Shown: positions 34,438-47,013, numbered from the stretch's first letter. The stretch: 64,000 nt of DNA from Epiperipatus broadwayi (GCA_028023455.1 JAQFVV010000020.1:7919092-7983091); one strand, 5' to 3'. Translations and numbers: made by a program. Notes: generated by a model from the letters alone, not told the origin.

Positions 34438-34911
34438 ATGCAATTTGGGTGTTTCAGAAGTTTTATGATTCATTTATATCTGCCCTCCCATGACACCCTC
34501 ATTAAATCTATTATTCATCGAATCAACTACATCACCGCTGCCACCTCCCTTCCCATTCTTCTTCTGGGTGACTTCAACATGGGATACCAGCCCTTTACAC
34601 ACAAATATCTACATATCTTCTCCAGGGGCTTAATGTGTGGCCAGGGCTTCTTCCCAAACCATGCCTACTCTTTCTATATCCATAAGCACCAGACCCTCAT
34701 TGATTTAACATTCTACTCCCCTGATCTCCATTTCATGATTGAATCAGCCCAACTTCACATTCTACTTTTCTCAGATCACAACACATTACACCTTTCCCTT
34801 GACATTGACTCCAGCCTCCAACAAACTTTGGCCTCAGAAGAACAATACAATTTCTCAACAAACAAAATACCCAATAGCACTGCTTTCAGAAATTTATGTA
34901 TACTTTTGTAA
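34438..34911 (+). pseudogene. LINE-A AP endonuclease, C-terminal two thirds
   Basis: The frame encodes LPSHDTLIKSII, then LLLGDFNMGYQP around residues 42-53, HQTLIDLTFYSPDLHF around 85-100 and LLFSDHNTLHLSL around 107-119. The GDFN, ID-TF-S and SDH blocks are the metal-binding and catalytic motifs of APE-type LINE endonucleases, which nick the target DNA to prime reverse transcription. The N-terminal third, with the N and E motifs, is missing because the copy is truncated. The same part in copy B reads LLGDFNTGYDEF. The frame ends at 34911, after which the ORF2 continues in other frames. Confidence 0.8.
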
Positions 34912-35347
34912 AATCAATATCCTTCAAATGGAGTCCATCTCTGCATGAATGGCATTTGTGGAAATCCTGCAAGCTGCCTTCCACAAATACACCTGGAATT
35001 CCCAAGGGCCAATCAAGTTGCTGGCTGCAATGGACAAAATTGCAGAGCAACTAAATGATCAGTAGAGTGGGCCATTATACATTAGCACCATCATCCGACT
35101 GAAACTTCAATACTGCGATGCCCAAAGTGCCTTGGCTGAGTACATCTCAATCAAACATAACTGTAGATATGTGGGGAATCAGCATTGTTGGACCAAAAGT
35201 TACCTGGGGTGGGATCTTGATTCCCACAGGAAGAAAACCATCCTCTCATCCATTACAGTCAGAAATTGTTCCTTTTTTTGAGAAATCATTACAAGCACAT
35301 GCTCTTTAAGGCTGTAATCTCTCCTTTCACTACCCCATCAACCTCAA

Positions 35348-36060
35348 ATGTCAACTCTGATCCTGGTATCACTTAGGCACCTATTTAATAAACTGAAAAA
35401 CTTCCCTGACTGTGTTCTCCCTGGTTCTCACGCTATCCCTAAGTTCCTCCTTCACTTCAGTCAGTTCCCCATTCCCATCACTCTCAACATGATTAACAAG
35501 CTGTCCTCAGGTGTTTACATCATTGACGGTCTCTGTCCAGTTGCATTTGTCCCTTTTCTTAAGAAAGATCAGCTGCCCACTGATCTCAAGAGTCCTAGGC
35601 CCATTTCAATGACCCCTTTGCTCTTAAAACTTATCGAGTCTACCATCAAAGAGTCACTAGAACAATTCATACTCCCTGCCCTTTCAGCCTCACAGTTTTC
35701 TTGTAAGGGGCATTTCACTCTTGGTTGCCACACTCTTTTAAGATGATCACTGAGCATGTAAGGTGGTCTAGAAGTGGCAGGCCCATTACTGTTCAACTGG
35801 ACATCCAAGCAGCCTTTCAGAGGCCCTTCTGCCCATCTTCACAATCTCATGTCCAACAGGGAAATCCTAGTCACCCTAGATGGGAAAGTTGCACCTGGCT
35901 TCATGTCAAATATATCCATTCCTCAGGGCTCTCCACTGAGCACATTGCTGTTTACCACATTTTTGAATTTCCTCTTGCTCAGGCTGGAACATGACCTCCC
36001 TGGAATCCTCATTCCTGGCTGGGAACAAGTCTCAAATGCCTTGCTTATGTAGATGATGTG
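35348..36060 (+). pseudogene. LINE-A reverse transcriptase, frameshifted
   Basis: The first frame (35348-35746) encodes IPKFLLHF, VAFVPFLKKDQLP and RPISMTPLLLKLIES, which are RT motifs 0-2. After a shift, HVRWSRSGRPITVQLDIQ carries the first catalytic Asp (LDI-AAF). SIPQGSPLSTLLF is motif B, and YVDDVFIFLP with both Asp codons lies at 36046-36057 in yet another frame. Frameshifts near 35740, 35830 and 36030 show the copy is dead. RT copies the LINE RNA at the nicked site. Confidence 0.85.
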
Positions 36061-36240
36061 TTCATCTTCCTTCCTTTGATCAATCTCCTCCCCAAGCTTC
36101 AAAAGATTCTTACCTAGTACATTGAAACACTCAAGCTGGAATTTAGCAGTGACAAATCAGCAGCCTGGCAAATTTCTTTCAGTAAACAAATCCCTTCCAT
36201 CTTTATCACCAAGCCACACAACTCCCTCAGATTTTCCCTC

Positions 36241-37021
36241 ATGTTATCTCCCAAGGACATGAGGGTTCAGGTACAAACTGCATTGTATCAAAACATATCC
36301 ACCCTCTGCGCTATCACAGGCATTTACCTCTCCCTTTATGGGAAAATCAACCTCCTCAATCTTCTAGTGTTTCCCAAGATAACATATTACCCCCCATTGT
36401 TCTACCTACACACTCCTTCATATCCAAAATCAATATCTTTGCACCCATTTTCTCTGGGGCAGAAAGGTGGTGGCCATCAACCTAAAAATAACTTTTTCCT
36501 AAAAACCTCAATGGTTGAACCTTCTGATTCAGAGAACTCTCAAATTCTCATGCTCACAAGTCACTTTTCTGCCGATCTAGTGCATATCATCATCACTCCC
36601 ACCAACACTCCTCTTCCCTACGGCAGGCCCAGGTCACTCATCGCCAACATCCTACAGAAGGCTGGCTTTGCTATAACTTTCATCTGCAGGAAATTAAAGT
36701 ACTGGGAGGTTTTCAACTGGACCATAGACTCCTCCATTGATTCATCAATATTACCAATGCTCAATTAATCTGCAAAAAATTCAAAAGGTGGTGAGACAAT
36801 ATTCCTTGATCCTCCTCAAAATCAACCTTCACCCTTTTCCCACCAATCAATTTTTGTTCAACTATAGGGGTTTCACCAAGATCTCCCCCCTAAACCAGTT
36901 CTGTAAAACTGTCAATGAAATCCTCCAGCATTTCCTACTTGAATGTCTCTTTTTGCTTGGAGTGAGATGTGTCATCAACTCCTGCCTTTCCTCGCATAGG
37001 AACACCATCTTTAATCTCTGA
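36241..37021 (+). pseudogene. LINE-A C-terminal domain fragments
   Basis: Two partly overlapping frames (36241-36768 and 36737-37021) cover the post-RT region. Motifs shared with copies B and C include KINLHPFPTNQFLFNYRGF and a C-x-LL-E-like segment, HFLLECLFLLG. This domain is normally Cys/His-rich in the family, and I see only some of those residues here. Its role is not known with certainty; in related LINEs it contributes to RNA binding. Confidence 0.65.
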
Positions 37022-37479
37022 GGATCCATTGAAACAGGGGTATCAGTTTTCCTCATCTGTGCACTCTGGCTACTCCAATGAGCTATTATTTTTTTGATCA
37101 GAGAATACACTCAGCGAATCAAAACTATTTATGACCTAACTCGCTCTCTCAAAACCAGAGATACCAAACTAGCACTTCCTCCATTTCTCACAGACACCTG
37201 GGCAATCCTCCAACTTCATTCCTCTCAGCCTCCGCGCAATCGCTCGCTCAATGTGGATGTGTGACTCAGAATTGTAACCAAAGACTTTTCTTGGCCTGGA
37301 TTACATACTCTTTTCACATCCCCTTATCATATGTATCCTTCCCTTTTCACCATGTTGTTCATGAATTTCATTTTATCGTGTAATCACTTCTGTGAAAAAT
37401 CTTTTTTTAACTCCATTTGTATCTGATTTCTTTTGATGAATAAACTTTCATCACTGAGAAAGAAAAAAAAAGTAAATGG

Positions 37480-40400
37480 CACAATAGGTTTAATAAGACA
37501 TTAACATAGGTATTACTATAATTATGCTTGATTTGAGTTATAGTTTTTTCTTTAAAAATAAAATTACAGTGTTACGATTTATTAAAATGTAATATTTCTG
37601 TAATATAATTTTCACACCACCACTCCTCCTACCTTATGTGAGAGTAGTATAGTGAAAACTACCCTATAAAAATAGTATTCATTAAGGGAATAATCTCTAA
37701 TGAATGACTAATAAAAATTAGTAATAAAATATAATCAAATATAAAATGTTTATGGGATTTTATTTCCTATATCTTTTGATGGGATCAGAATATCTTATAT
37801 GCTTTGAAGGTTATATGTTGTTATAGAACCCAAGTGGTATTCTCATTTAATTAACCCAACAAATTTCTTCATCTGGGAATCAATTCACTAACATTTAGCT
37901 ATAGATTCTGCCACTGCAGGCAGGGTATCTATTTTGTGTAGTTTAGTACACTGATAGAATGTCAGATTCAAGAGCTAAAACTTTCTGAATCAATTGTCAG
38001 TTGAATAAAAATATTTATCTCAATTGGTTTAATTGAATGGATCTGTTGTGCTCAATTTTCTATTTGAGTGCTCAGATGTCATATGACGTTTGAGCCACAT
38101 ATGATTATTGTTTTATTTATATCTTCATTAATGTTTTTATTTAAAATTAAAATTATTTATTATGGTATGCCTTGCATTATCACTAAATGTAAATCTCTGC
38201 ATGGTATGTACGATCATAGAATGATTGCAGCCCAAATCTGTCCCTTCTAATGTTTGAATTTATTCGATTACTTTTATTATTAAATATACACGTTTTTATT
38301 AATTTAATGATCGAGTAAAACTGTGCTCAGAGTCAGCATGCTTAATTTAAATGCTTTATTTAAATTAGGGTGAATGCATGTAATATCATTTATTTAATTG
38401 TAATGCTTGATCCTGGAAACCACTTCTAATTTTATCTGCTTTTATAAATGAATACATTTTTCTTTTAAAAGATATGCTTGTAAATAATGTGTTGTGGTGA
38501 TGTTTTTTACTATTTGTGTAGAAAAATGGGATATATTATTTAAATACAAGTAAACTATTTTTTAAAACTCATTTAAATTTTTGAAGAATAAAACCATTTT
38601 TATAAGTATAATGAATAATTTATAAAACTTATCTTTTAAGTAAATCAACTGTGCAGAGGAAAGATAATATGAAATAAATGATTTTTTTTTTTTAAAAAAA
38701 GAAAAAAATATTATAATCTTCAGTGGGTTTAAATTTGCCAGTGACTGATGGAGAGGAAAAAGAAAAGTAGGAAAGAATCCTTTAAAATAAAATATATGTA
38801 TACATTTAAGAATAAAATTGATAAATTTTTATTTATACTCTTACGAATAATGCTAAACTACCATTGTATAAAATTATATATAAAAAATGTCTTTTTAAAA
38901 TTGCTGGTAGAATATCATTAATCTTTGTATAATTCAAAATTTATCATTTTTAACTCTTACAATTAATAAATTAGTTTGTACAAATCTTTACAAATAAAAT
39001 TAATTGCACATAGAAGCAAAACTATTGATAGAAAATTAATCTTAATTTACATTTGTAGCTGAATTTGAATTTATAAGGGAGAGAGTTAACAAATCTATTT
39101 TCTGAAATCTAAAAAATTCACAAACTAAAAAAGTTTTCAAAACAGATTTTGGATTAATAGTGCTTTGTCTGTATATAAATTTGCTAAAAAAAATGATTTC
39201 ACTTTAAAATAATCAGTTGATAAAAAAAATTAGCATTTAGAAACAATAATTCTCTCAATTTACTCTTCACCAGAGCAGTCTAATGCAAGACTGAATAATC
39301 AATGCACATTAGACTAAATAATCAAGAATTGCACTTGTAATATAACCACCATCTTTAACTCTTTTACACTACCAAGCTAATAGCATTTAATGCGAAAAGA
39401 TATTAAGATCTTGAATCAAAGATCTGATACTAAGCATGTAACTATTAATGATTCCAATTTTATGTTGACTAGGCTAGATGATATATGCCAACTAACCTTC
39501 ACATGGATTTCTTTGCCTACATTCAACATATACTTTTAGGAATAGTAATTCACTCTATTTACTTAAGGGCGATTTATTGTAATCTTGATTAATCAATGGA
39601 TAATAGATGGAGCAAAATAGAGTGGGTGACTGCTTTTAAAAGTACATGTTGAATATAAGAAGAGTAAGTTCGTTGATATAAAATTTCTAATTGTAGTAAA
39701 AAAAAATTTCAGCTGAGATGGGAGTTTTTTTCCGTATTAGTAACGGTAAAGCTGATCTATTTATATGTCTCAAATATGGAATAAAATCAGTAAATAAGTT
39801 ACAAATGAAAATATATTTCTGTAGGTATCAACAAATGGCAGCACAATTCATCTTGATTAATGCTTATCTAACAGAAGCACAAGTTGATCGATTTCAATAA
39901 TTAAAAAATTGACTGTACTCATCGACTATATTGAAGAAAATCATTGTGCTCTAGTGAATTTTTTTGTGAACAAAAGGATCTTTTGCAAAGGATATTTATT
40001 ATAAAGTTTCCTCTGTATGATAAAAAAGTTTTTTTCTTTCAAGCTAATTATAGCAGTGCTTTAATGAAAAAAAATGATTCACTAGTTTTGACAATAGATA
40101 AAAAAAACTTCCTTGCTTCTGATTTTAAGAGACTACTAAATTGGTCTGATAAGTTTGTCAATGTTAATGATGATTATATTAAATCAAATCTTTTTATAGT
40201 CATCTATTAGTTCTTTTACTTTTTGTAACTGCTTATTTATTTTGCTTAATGGAGAAGTTAATACTGTATATGTTTTTAAAACACAAGAGGCAGAATATCC
40301 ATAAGGTGGACAAAATAAGTGGTGCCTGTTATGCTAATACCATATTTTTGACATTGTGTAGCACTTAAATGAAAATACAAACTACTAAGCATAAGAAATC

Positions 40401-42430
40401 TTACAAGTAAATTTACATTAGTTGGACAAGTCTATGAAAATAAAATGTCATATCTCAAGATTAAAGTATACCAAATATTTGATGCTCAATTCACCAGAAA
40501 TTTAGTAAACAAATTACAGAAAATAAACAATTGTAAAGGTAATAATTGCATTCACTAAAGGTAAGAAAAGTGAAACCTGCTAGAATCAACTCTGATCAGA
40601 AATTGATATATATTAAATAGGACCAGTGCAGTTATAATTAAAACATATAAAACGACTGAAATAACTCCATAGACCAACACACTTCTGAACTATTTAGTGT
40701 TCACTAAATCAAGCAGATAAAATGTTCACAATCAGAATATTTTTAGTCAAGCTTTCATTTTAATGTCTAGTTGCTAATAAGAATGCTATGATGAAATCTA
40801 CTGTTTACACTTTTCTCAGTGACTGAAGGATTTATGTTTAGAAATTTTATGAAAGAGATTATCTTCTCCTAATTGTGAAACATGGTAGAAGAATCCTTCT
40901 GAGTGGGGTAGCAATATTCAGATATTATTCTGCACACATACACTATAGCATAGATTCATCATACATTGTAATTATTGATTCTAGACAATACCATCATTTT
41001 CTAAGATGTTAGTATTTTCATTCATACCATTCAGATATTGTTTTGAAGTATGAAAACAAATATATTTCTCTTTGCATTTTGAATCATTTTGTTTAAATAT
41101 CATCCTTCTCTGGTCATCTATTTATTATTGAATAGTAGAAGAACTTAAAACAGTTGACCATAAAAAAACCCTTCACAGACATATAATTGAGCAATGTAAA
41201 TATGATCTGTGTTTGCAGTAATAATGTTTGTTAAAGTATAAGAAAAAGTGGGCTATCTTCTAATATTTCTGCTATTTTGTCATTTTATTAATAATAGCAT
41301 AGCAATAGTATTGGATAAAATGAATTAGTAGATTTTTTGATTGTCTGAAGATTTCCAATGGTAATATTTTCCAATGTCTAATTGAAATTGGTAAATATTT
41401 TGAGAAAAATTGAAACATTATTCATACCTTTCTGAACACATTCAACTCTTAAGAGTAACACAAACTAGTATTGTATTTTGTACTAACCTATATGTTATTA
41501 TTAATAGTTGAATGTATATTAAAAAAAGTTTAAATGAACTTTGAATTTTTTGAAACATCTCACTTTTCAACCACTTGATGGAAGTACTCCAACATATATC
41601 TCCACATTCTTATTTACATTTTGAAATATGTTCACTTCTGCATCAAACTGTAAATAATTTCAAATGCATTTATTGATGTAATCTAAGCTAAAAAAATTGT
41701 AATACAGTTAGTTAATGGTAAATTTAATCTTATATATTCTAACAGTGAAACTCTCTCACTAATAAAATTTTAGTAACTTTTGTACATTTTTTTTTGTTTC
41801 ATGCGTCCATTTTAATATTTTTATTTATTTATTATACTAGTCATAAAATCAAATGAGTTATTTTCATATATTCTTATGGCATCTCTATAGAAGGATACAA
41901 TGTGAATTTTTATTTTTTAAATGCTTGCACAGTTTCATGCAATTGTAGGGTGACAGATTCCTAAATCAAAATTTAATTCAATGTTTTAATGCCAAATGGT
42001 TTTTAGAGTGATGACTTATTTGCTTCTTTTTAATATTATTTCTCAAATTATAGATTTTGTTAAATTTATCTATTCTATTAAGTCTAAAAATAAGAGTATG
42101 GAAATTGTTTGTATTTATTGAAAATTGCATTAGATGAAGAATTAGTGGAAATGATTACTGACATTCAAAAAAAATCAGAAAGACTATGTTGGATTTTAGT
42201 TTTTCTCAAGAATGATTTCGGAAATCAATTTGAAGCTGAAAGCTCTGGTAAGTTTTTTAATAGTGATAATGTGGTACTAACATATATTGAAGCTTCAATA
42301 CGGATAAAAAAAGATTAAACGAGATTTTTTACACAGTGACTAGCATATCCATTTGAAATATTTTAGATCTAGACTTTAAGTCTGGTCCAAGTGAACTTTG
42401 AAATTTTTCAAGTCCCAAAGTAGCTTTATA
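37480..42430. other. Long AT-rich region with two short foldbacks
   Basis: No gene recognised. Contents: a hairpin at 39521-39654 (attcaacatatacttttag with its near-complement), a related unit at about 39232-39330, and an F5 fragment at about 41440-41595. Frames at 39718-39900, 39944-40210 and 42109-42318 were inspected. A CTGTAG precedes gtatcaacaaatggcagc (39825), but no family is recognisable. Confidence 0.4.
39521..39654. repeat. 134-bp hairpin repeat
   Basis: attcaacatatacttttagg at the left pairs with the complement at the right (aaaagtacatgttgaat), and tcactctattt pairs with aaatagagtg nearer the loop. Confidence 0.6.
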
Positions 42431-42445
42431 TTCTTTCAGTTAACA

Positions 42446-42814
42446 CAGGGGTTCCCAACCTTTTTGCACTTAAGAGCATATTCTATAATACTGGCCAAGT
42501 GTCAAGCATCATTTATTTTTTCAATGTAAATTTATTATAGATGGATATTGTTAATAATACACATAATGTACAAAAAAAATATTTCAAAAATAAAATTTTA
42601 ACATATAATTAACGTTTATATTTTTACGCTGTAAAAGTATAGTATGCCCTGCAACTTGATTACAATATAATACAATAATTTATAAGAAATTTTAAAAATT
42701 AAAATTTATTTGTATCGGATAAATAATTTTTTATCGTGTTCGGATAGTGGCGGGCACACATAAAATGGTCTGCGGGCGTCATGGTGCCTGCGGGCAAAGG
42801 GTTAGGGACCCCTG
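42446..42814. mobile_element. hAT-type MITE, 369 bp
   Basis: The ends caggggttcccaacc and gggttagggacccctg are inverted repeats. Flanks agttaaca (42438-42445) and agctaaca (42815-42822) match at seven of eight positions, as an aged 8-bp TSD. The sequence nearest the ends is GC-rich and the interior AT-rich; no transposase. Confidence 0.85.
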
Positions 42815-42822
42815 AGCTAACA

Positions 42823-43828
42823 TATTATCAACCAAGTTTGCCATTTAATAGTGATTAAGTAATGAATATTTATATTTTTGTAACAAAAAGATAGAAAGTT
42901 CCAGGTCAATTTGGATTAGTCAGCTGAATATGGCTACCCTGACTATAAATTAAAAAAATGATTGTAGTATGATGTGATTATCACCTTTGGTGAAAAAACT
43001 GTTATTTCTGTGGGCATTGAGATAACATAACGTTAAAATATTTGCTAATGATTTTTTAGAAGATGGTGTAGAGATATAGATCTAGTTTTAATGAATGAAA
43101 CTAGCTTTACCTTAAATGGATCTGAAATGGATTTTTGTCGAAGCACCATATAGTGAGACTTGTCCACAATTGAATTTTAGTTACTAGAAAACAATTGTGA
43201 AATTATTTCTCTTTAAATAAAGTGGTAGGGCTAAGCATAAATGATAAGACTTAATTGGATATTAAATAATATTCAGAAAATATTGAATGTGAATATGAAA
43301 AAAAAAAGATATCTTTTCTATTTAGAAAACTCTACTGTTGATAGTATTTTAAAGAATGTTGTAGTGCAATAGGCCCTCCTCAAACATCCTTGCAATTATT
43401 TTGTTGTTTTTTTTTTTCAAATTTTTTTAGTCAGGAATTGTATAAGAATTTTTATCTATAGTGAGCTACTTTACCATTGAGTAGAATATTTGAAAAATGA
43501 AGCAGCCAATAAGGAAGTTTGGAAAAAATATGAAATGGATTGTGGCATCTGCTTTTAGATGGCTGACTAGTGTCAAAATATAGTTTACTAATAATATATA
43601 AGCTTCAAAACATATTGAAGAATATTTTTTATAGCCAGAAATTGTCTAGTATCATGCATAACTGAATATGTAAACAGTATCAAGCAACTTAAAAAACTTT
43701 TCTCCTCTTATTGTTTAAGAAGTCGACTAGTTGACATGTCAACTTAACACAATAAAATTTAAACTTGCTATAATTTTGAATGCAAAAGGGAGGTTTACCT
43801 GGTGATGGCATTTTAGGATTAATTATAT
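42823..43828. other. AT-rich intergenic DNA, no feature recognised
   Basis: Nothing recognised. Confidence 0.4.
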
Positions 43829-44100
43829 GTTGTACTCCACCATCTAATAGTAAATCATGATTGTCATTAGAAAATTTTTAAAACTTTATTTAAACAGTAA
43901 TCATATATAGATGAGTATATAACACATTTTGTGCAGTATTATTTTCTTCTTCGGGTGTTGTTGGTGACCCGTGACAGTACTAGGATAGGAATTAAATCTG
44001 GTTCTTTAGATTCATGGATATTGAATATTAAAATCAATGCTCAAACCAAGTGAGCAGATATTCATTATTCAATATTAGATGATGGAAATAGCTCAACATG
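43829..44100. mobile_element. F5 foldback element, third copy, degraded
   Basis: Left part ccatctaatag, aactttatttaaac, gagtatataacac, gtattattttcttcttc and gtgttgttggtgacc follow the F5 consensus. The right side retains only the outermost atattagatgatggaaatag, so most of the second arm is deleted. Confidence 0.65.
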
Positions 44101-45416
44101 TAAATGGAAGTAATTTGCTTGATATTTGATGAAGTGCAATATTAAAAGAAAGGACGACACTGTTGAAGTATAAGTATGCAGGTATTGATATTTATTAAAT
44201 GATAATCAAATTCTATTAATTTTTATTAATGAATGTTAATAGATGTCTCTTATATTCTCTCCACCCCCCCCTCCAAATTACTTTATTTTTCCAAATATTA
44301 TATGTAGGGTTACTAATTATATTATTTTAAGAATACATATACTCTTTTTGGATAATATTCTTATTTTACACTTATCAAAGTCAAATATATATTTGAAATA
44401 ACAGTATATATAGTTATCTACTTTAATTTTTGAGTTAATTTGATTTTTTGCTGTGATATAAATTGAAGAATCTGAATATTCAAATTAATCATCAATGCAA
44501 ATTATGATACCGATTTCTATTTTATTAAATATTTGCTACATTTTGCAATCATAGAAAAGTTATAATTTTTTTCCATCTGGCAGATTAGAAAGAGTGCATT
44601 TATATATATATACAATCCTGTTATTATGGCCCTAATTATATATCTTATATCTAGTTTTTTTTTCATGTATGTGCCAACTACTTTTCATTAAGGTCTTTCT
44701 TTTTTGAAATGGGTTTGGCTGATCTTATCTTTTTTGGTTGATGATGATTTTCTATCTGCTGTATATATTCAAACAACTTTAAATTATGCTTTTTTTCTTC
44801 TTCTGATATTTATTTTCATAATACTATTTGTGCTAATTCAAAAATCATACAAGTGTTAACGATTTAAAAAATAATATATATTTTTTAAAATTCTCACTGG
44901 AAAAGAAAAAAAAAGATTGATTGTTCTTAATTGATGTTAAAATTTATGGATTATTATTAAAAACTTCCAAGTGATCTATCTTCTTTTTGTTTCTGGTTTT
45001 TTTAGAAGTTGTGAAATATCAATATAAAATAGTTAATAATTAAAATATTTTTTCAAATATTAACCATTAGAGAATAAAATTTCTTTTATTTCTAGCTCAC
45101 TATAAGCTGTTCTTTTACTTTTTATTATCCATAATATTTAAATATATCTTTATTTATTAATATTTCAAGAATCATTTAGTTTTGTATACAAAGTGCAATA
45201 TATCAAATTATTGTGATTAATTTAATTATAATTTTTTTTTCATTAAAGTGTTAAAGAATCAAATTTTCAGATTAATTTGTAAATGAGTCAAATTATATAT
45301 ATATACAAAGCTTTCTTGAATTATTATATCATATTTTAAAAATCATATATCAAAACTATGATAAAGTTTATTGACAGTTATTTTTATTTTTCTATAAAAA
45401 TGAATTTTTTAATATT
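44101..45416. other. AT-rich intergenic DNA, no feature recognised
   Basis: A C-run lies at about 44262. Nothing else is recognised. Confidence 0.4.
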
Positions 45417-45431
45417 AACATGCAAATTAAT

Positions 45432-45630
45432 GATGTCAAGCGTTGGTGGCCTAGTGGTTGGCATAGCCACCTTTCAAGCAGCTAGCCCAGGGTTCATGGC
45501 CTAGTGGTTAGCATAGCCACCTTCCAAGCAGTTGGCCCAGAGTTAGTGGCCTAGTGGTTAGTATAGCCACCTTCCAAGCAGCTGGCCCGGGGTTCGCTTC
45601 CCGGTCAACGCATTTGACATATGAAAAAAA
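45432..45630 (+). mobile_element. tRNA-Gly SINE with triplicated core, 15-bp TSD
   Basis: aacatgcaaattaat is duplicated at 45417-45431 and 45631-45645. Inside, the segment from the D arm to the T arm of a glycine-type tRNA occurs three times with an exact 50-bp period: tggcctagtggtt begins at 45447, 45497 and 45547. Only the first unit keeps the 5' acceptor GCGTTGG and only the last keeps the full T arm and TCAACGC. Units 2 and 3 have anticodon loop CTTCCAA (TCC) and unit 1 CTTTCAA. The tail is atttgacatatg plus oligo-A. Confidence 0.9.
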
Positions 45631-45748
45631 AACATGCAAATTAATAAAAATATTACATGCAGATTTGTGTATGTAGAAATTACTTTGTCATTACATTTTA
45701 CTTGAGCTACTCTGTTGCAGAACATTGGAAAAAATATGTAGATGACTT

Positions 45749-45787
45749 CTAATATGTATTTTGACTAGAACAGGTCTCATCAGTTAG
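45749..45787 (-). ncRNA. Hammerhead-ribozyme-like motif, G12 substituted
   Basis: Minus strand: stem I CTAA (45787-45784) with TTAG (45752-45749), CTGATGA (45783-45777), stem II GAC/GTC, AAAA instead of GAAA (45762-45759), stem III AT/AT with a two-base loop, and triplet AUA ending at 45753. It is F3-like in stem III and cleavage triplet but no flanking element could be delimited. Weakest of the set with a full core layout. Confidence 0.4.
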
Positions 45788-45789
45788 TC

Positions 45790-46573
45790 TTAGTTGCCAC
45801 AATCTTCTATACATGTAGCGTCATTATATATTCATTTGGTTAAATTACATCATATTTTTCAGTCAATCTTTATTTCAAATAATAATATTTCAATTAATAT
45901 TTATTGAACAGCTATTGTTTAAATAAGCACTGGTTGAAGAATACTTCATTTGTAAATTCAATTGTGTATGTATATGAATACATTATAAAATTCATGGTTT
46001 TAGTAACAGTAAATGGGCATTAAGTATATATCAATTTGAAGTGTAAATTTTATGTGGTTATTCAAAATTAGATTTATGTTATACATAAATTTGTGATTTT
46101 TATAGTTGCTATTTTGTAGATAATTAGACATATTAGATTAAAAGTTTCAGTTTATTTTATTAAGATTCACAACATTTTTGACTTTATTTCAGTGTAAAGA
46201 TTAAGTTAAGCAAAATAGCATGAGGTTTAAGATTTAGAACCAATTGCTTTTTATGAGAAAGTATCAGAGCAGTGGAATATAAAGTGAGATGGAGTATAAT
46301 CATTATAAAAAATGAGACAAAGATGAACATTAACTAGATCTTATCCTAAGATTCCATATATTATAGAAATGTGATAAGTTTATATAATATGGTTATTGAA
46401 GGATTGAAATATTTAGATTACCAAAAAAATCTCAAAAGTGAGAACTTTTTTATCAAATATTGCAAAGTCATAATCTTTAAACTTTATTGCAGATTTGTCT
46501 AACCGGTAGCTGTGTTGAATGATCAAAACATGGTCATTAAAGAAAATGATTAACAGAAAGCATGTAAAATATA
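45790..46573. other. AT-rich intergenic DNA, no feature recognised
   Basis: Nothing recognised. Confidence 0.4.
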
Positions 46574-46639
46574 AATTTGTTATCTGTTATATATAGAGTT
46601 CACAAAACAAACTCTTAACAAGCTTTGAGAATACCCACA

Positions 46640-46679
46640 ACCCCAGACCGGTTTTTGAATCTAGCATTGTCAGTGAGGT
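46640..46679 (-). ncRNA. Decayed hammerhead-ribozyme-like motif (F1)
   Basis: Minus strand: stem I ACCTCA (46679-46674) with TGGGGT (46645-46640), CTGACAA (46673-46667; G8 is A), stem II TGC/TCA, AAAA for GAAA, ACCGGT and an intact GUC. Two core losses make this copy inactive. Confidence 0.6.
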
Positions 46680-46844
46680 GTTAGGATATTCATTAGATTA
46701 AAAATACTAAGACTAGCCCAACACTTTATCTAATGTATAACTATTGAGAAGAAAATCTGAAACCTTCAGACATCTATATGTTCTAAAAATCCAGATAAAG
46801 TGCTGGGCTAGTTCTAGTATTTTTAATCGAATGAATATCCTAAC

Positions 46845-46884
46845 AACTCACTGATGATGCTAGATGCAGAAACCGGCCTGGGGT
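46845..46884 (+). ncRNA. Hammerhead-ribozyme-like motif, U16.1 substituted (F1)
   Basis: CTGATGA (46851-46857), stem II TGC/GCA with loop TAGAT, GAAA (46869-46872), then CCGG followed by C where U16.1 should be (46877). Stem I AACTCA/TGGGGT has one mismatch and one G-T. The rest of the core is canonical. Confidence 0.65.
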
Positions 46885-47013
46885 TGAGGGTATTCTCAAA
46901 GCTTGTCAAGAGTTTGTTTTGCGAACTCTGTATATTACATTTGTAACACGAGCTTTATTAAAATTAGGTCATGTGACATCTGACTTGATTTTTTTTATCA
47001 ATTTGTTATCTGT

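Larger units (their letters stand above)
34438..37475 (+). mobile_element. LINE copy A, 5' truncated
   Basis: A non-LTR retrotransposon that starts inside the endonuclease domain and runs to a 3' end reading aataaactttcatcactgag plus a purine tail (about 37475). Its base composition is visibly less AT-rich than the surroundings and C-rich on this strand. Order: endonuclease (34438-34911), RT fingers (35348-35746), palm with YVDD (36046-36057), then a C-terminal region. Frames are broken. Copies B, C, D and E elsewhere in the window are the same family. The clade within APE-type LINEs was not resolved. Confidence 0.85.
46588..46999. mobile_element. 412-bp foldback element with two hammerheads, 14-bp TSD (F1)
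   Basis: aatttgttatctgt is duplicated at 46574-46587 and 47000-47013. The left half, agttcacaaaacaaactctt through the hammerhead to about 46795, is the near-complement of the right half. The right end extends further as acatttgtaacacgagc ... gacatctgacttgatttt, which the left end lacks; the F1 copy at 22.2 kb has the same extension at its own end. The element therefore reads as an inverted head joined to a forward copy with a T-rich end. Confidence 0.9.

Noticed and set aside
39718-40210. Two adjacent open frames (60 and 88 codons)
   Set aside because: No recognisable domain, and lengths are within what AT-rich sequence gives by chance in one frame. A splice-like CTGTAG alone is not enough.
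42109-42318. 69-codon frame
   Set aside because: No recognisable protein family, and no neighbouring exon or element coding block.
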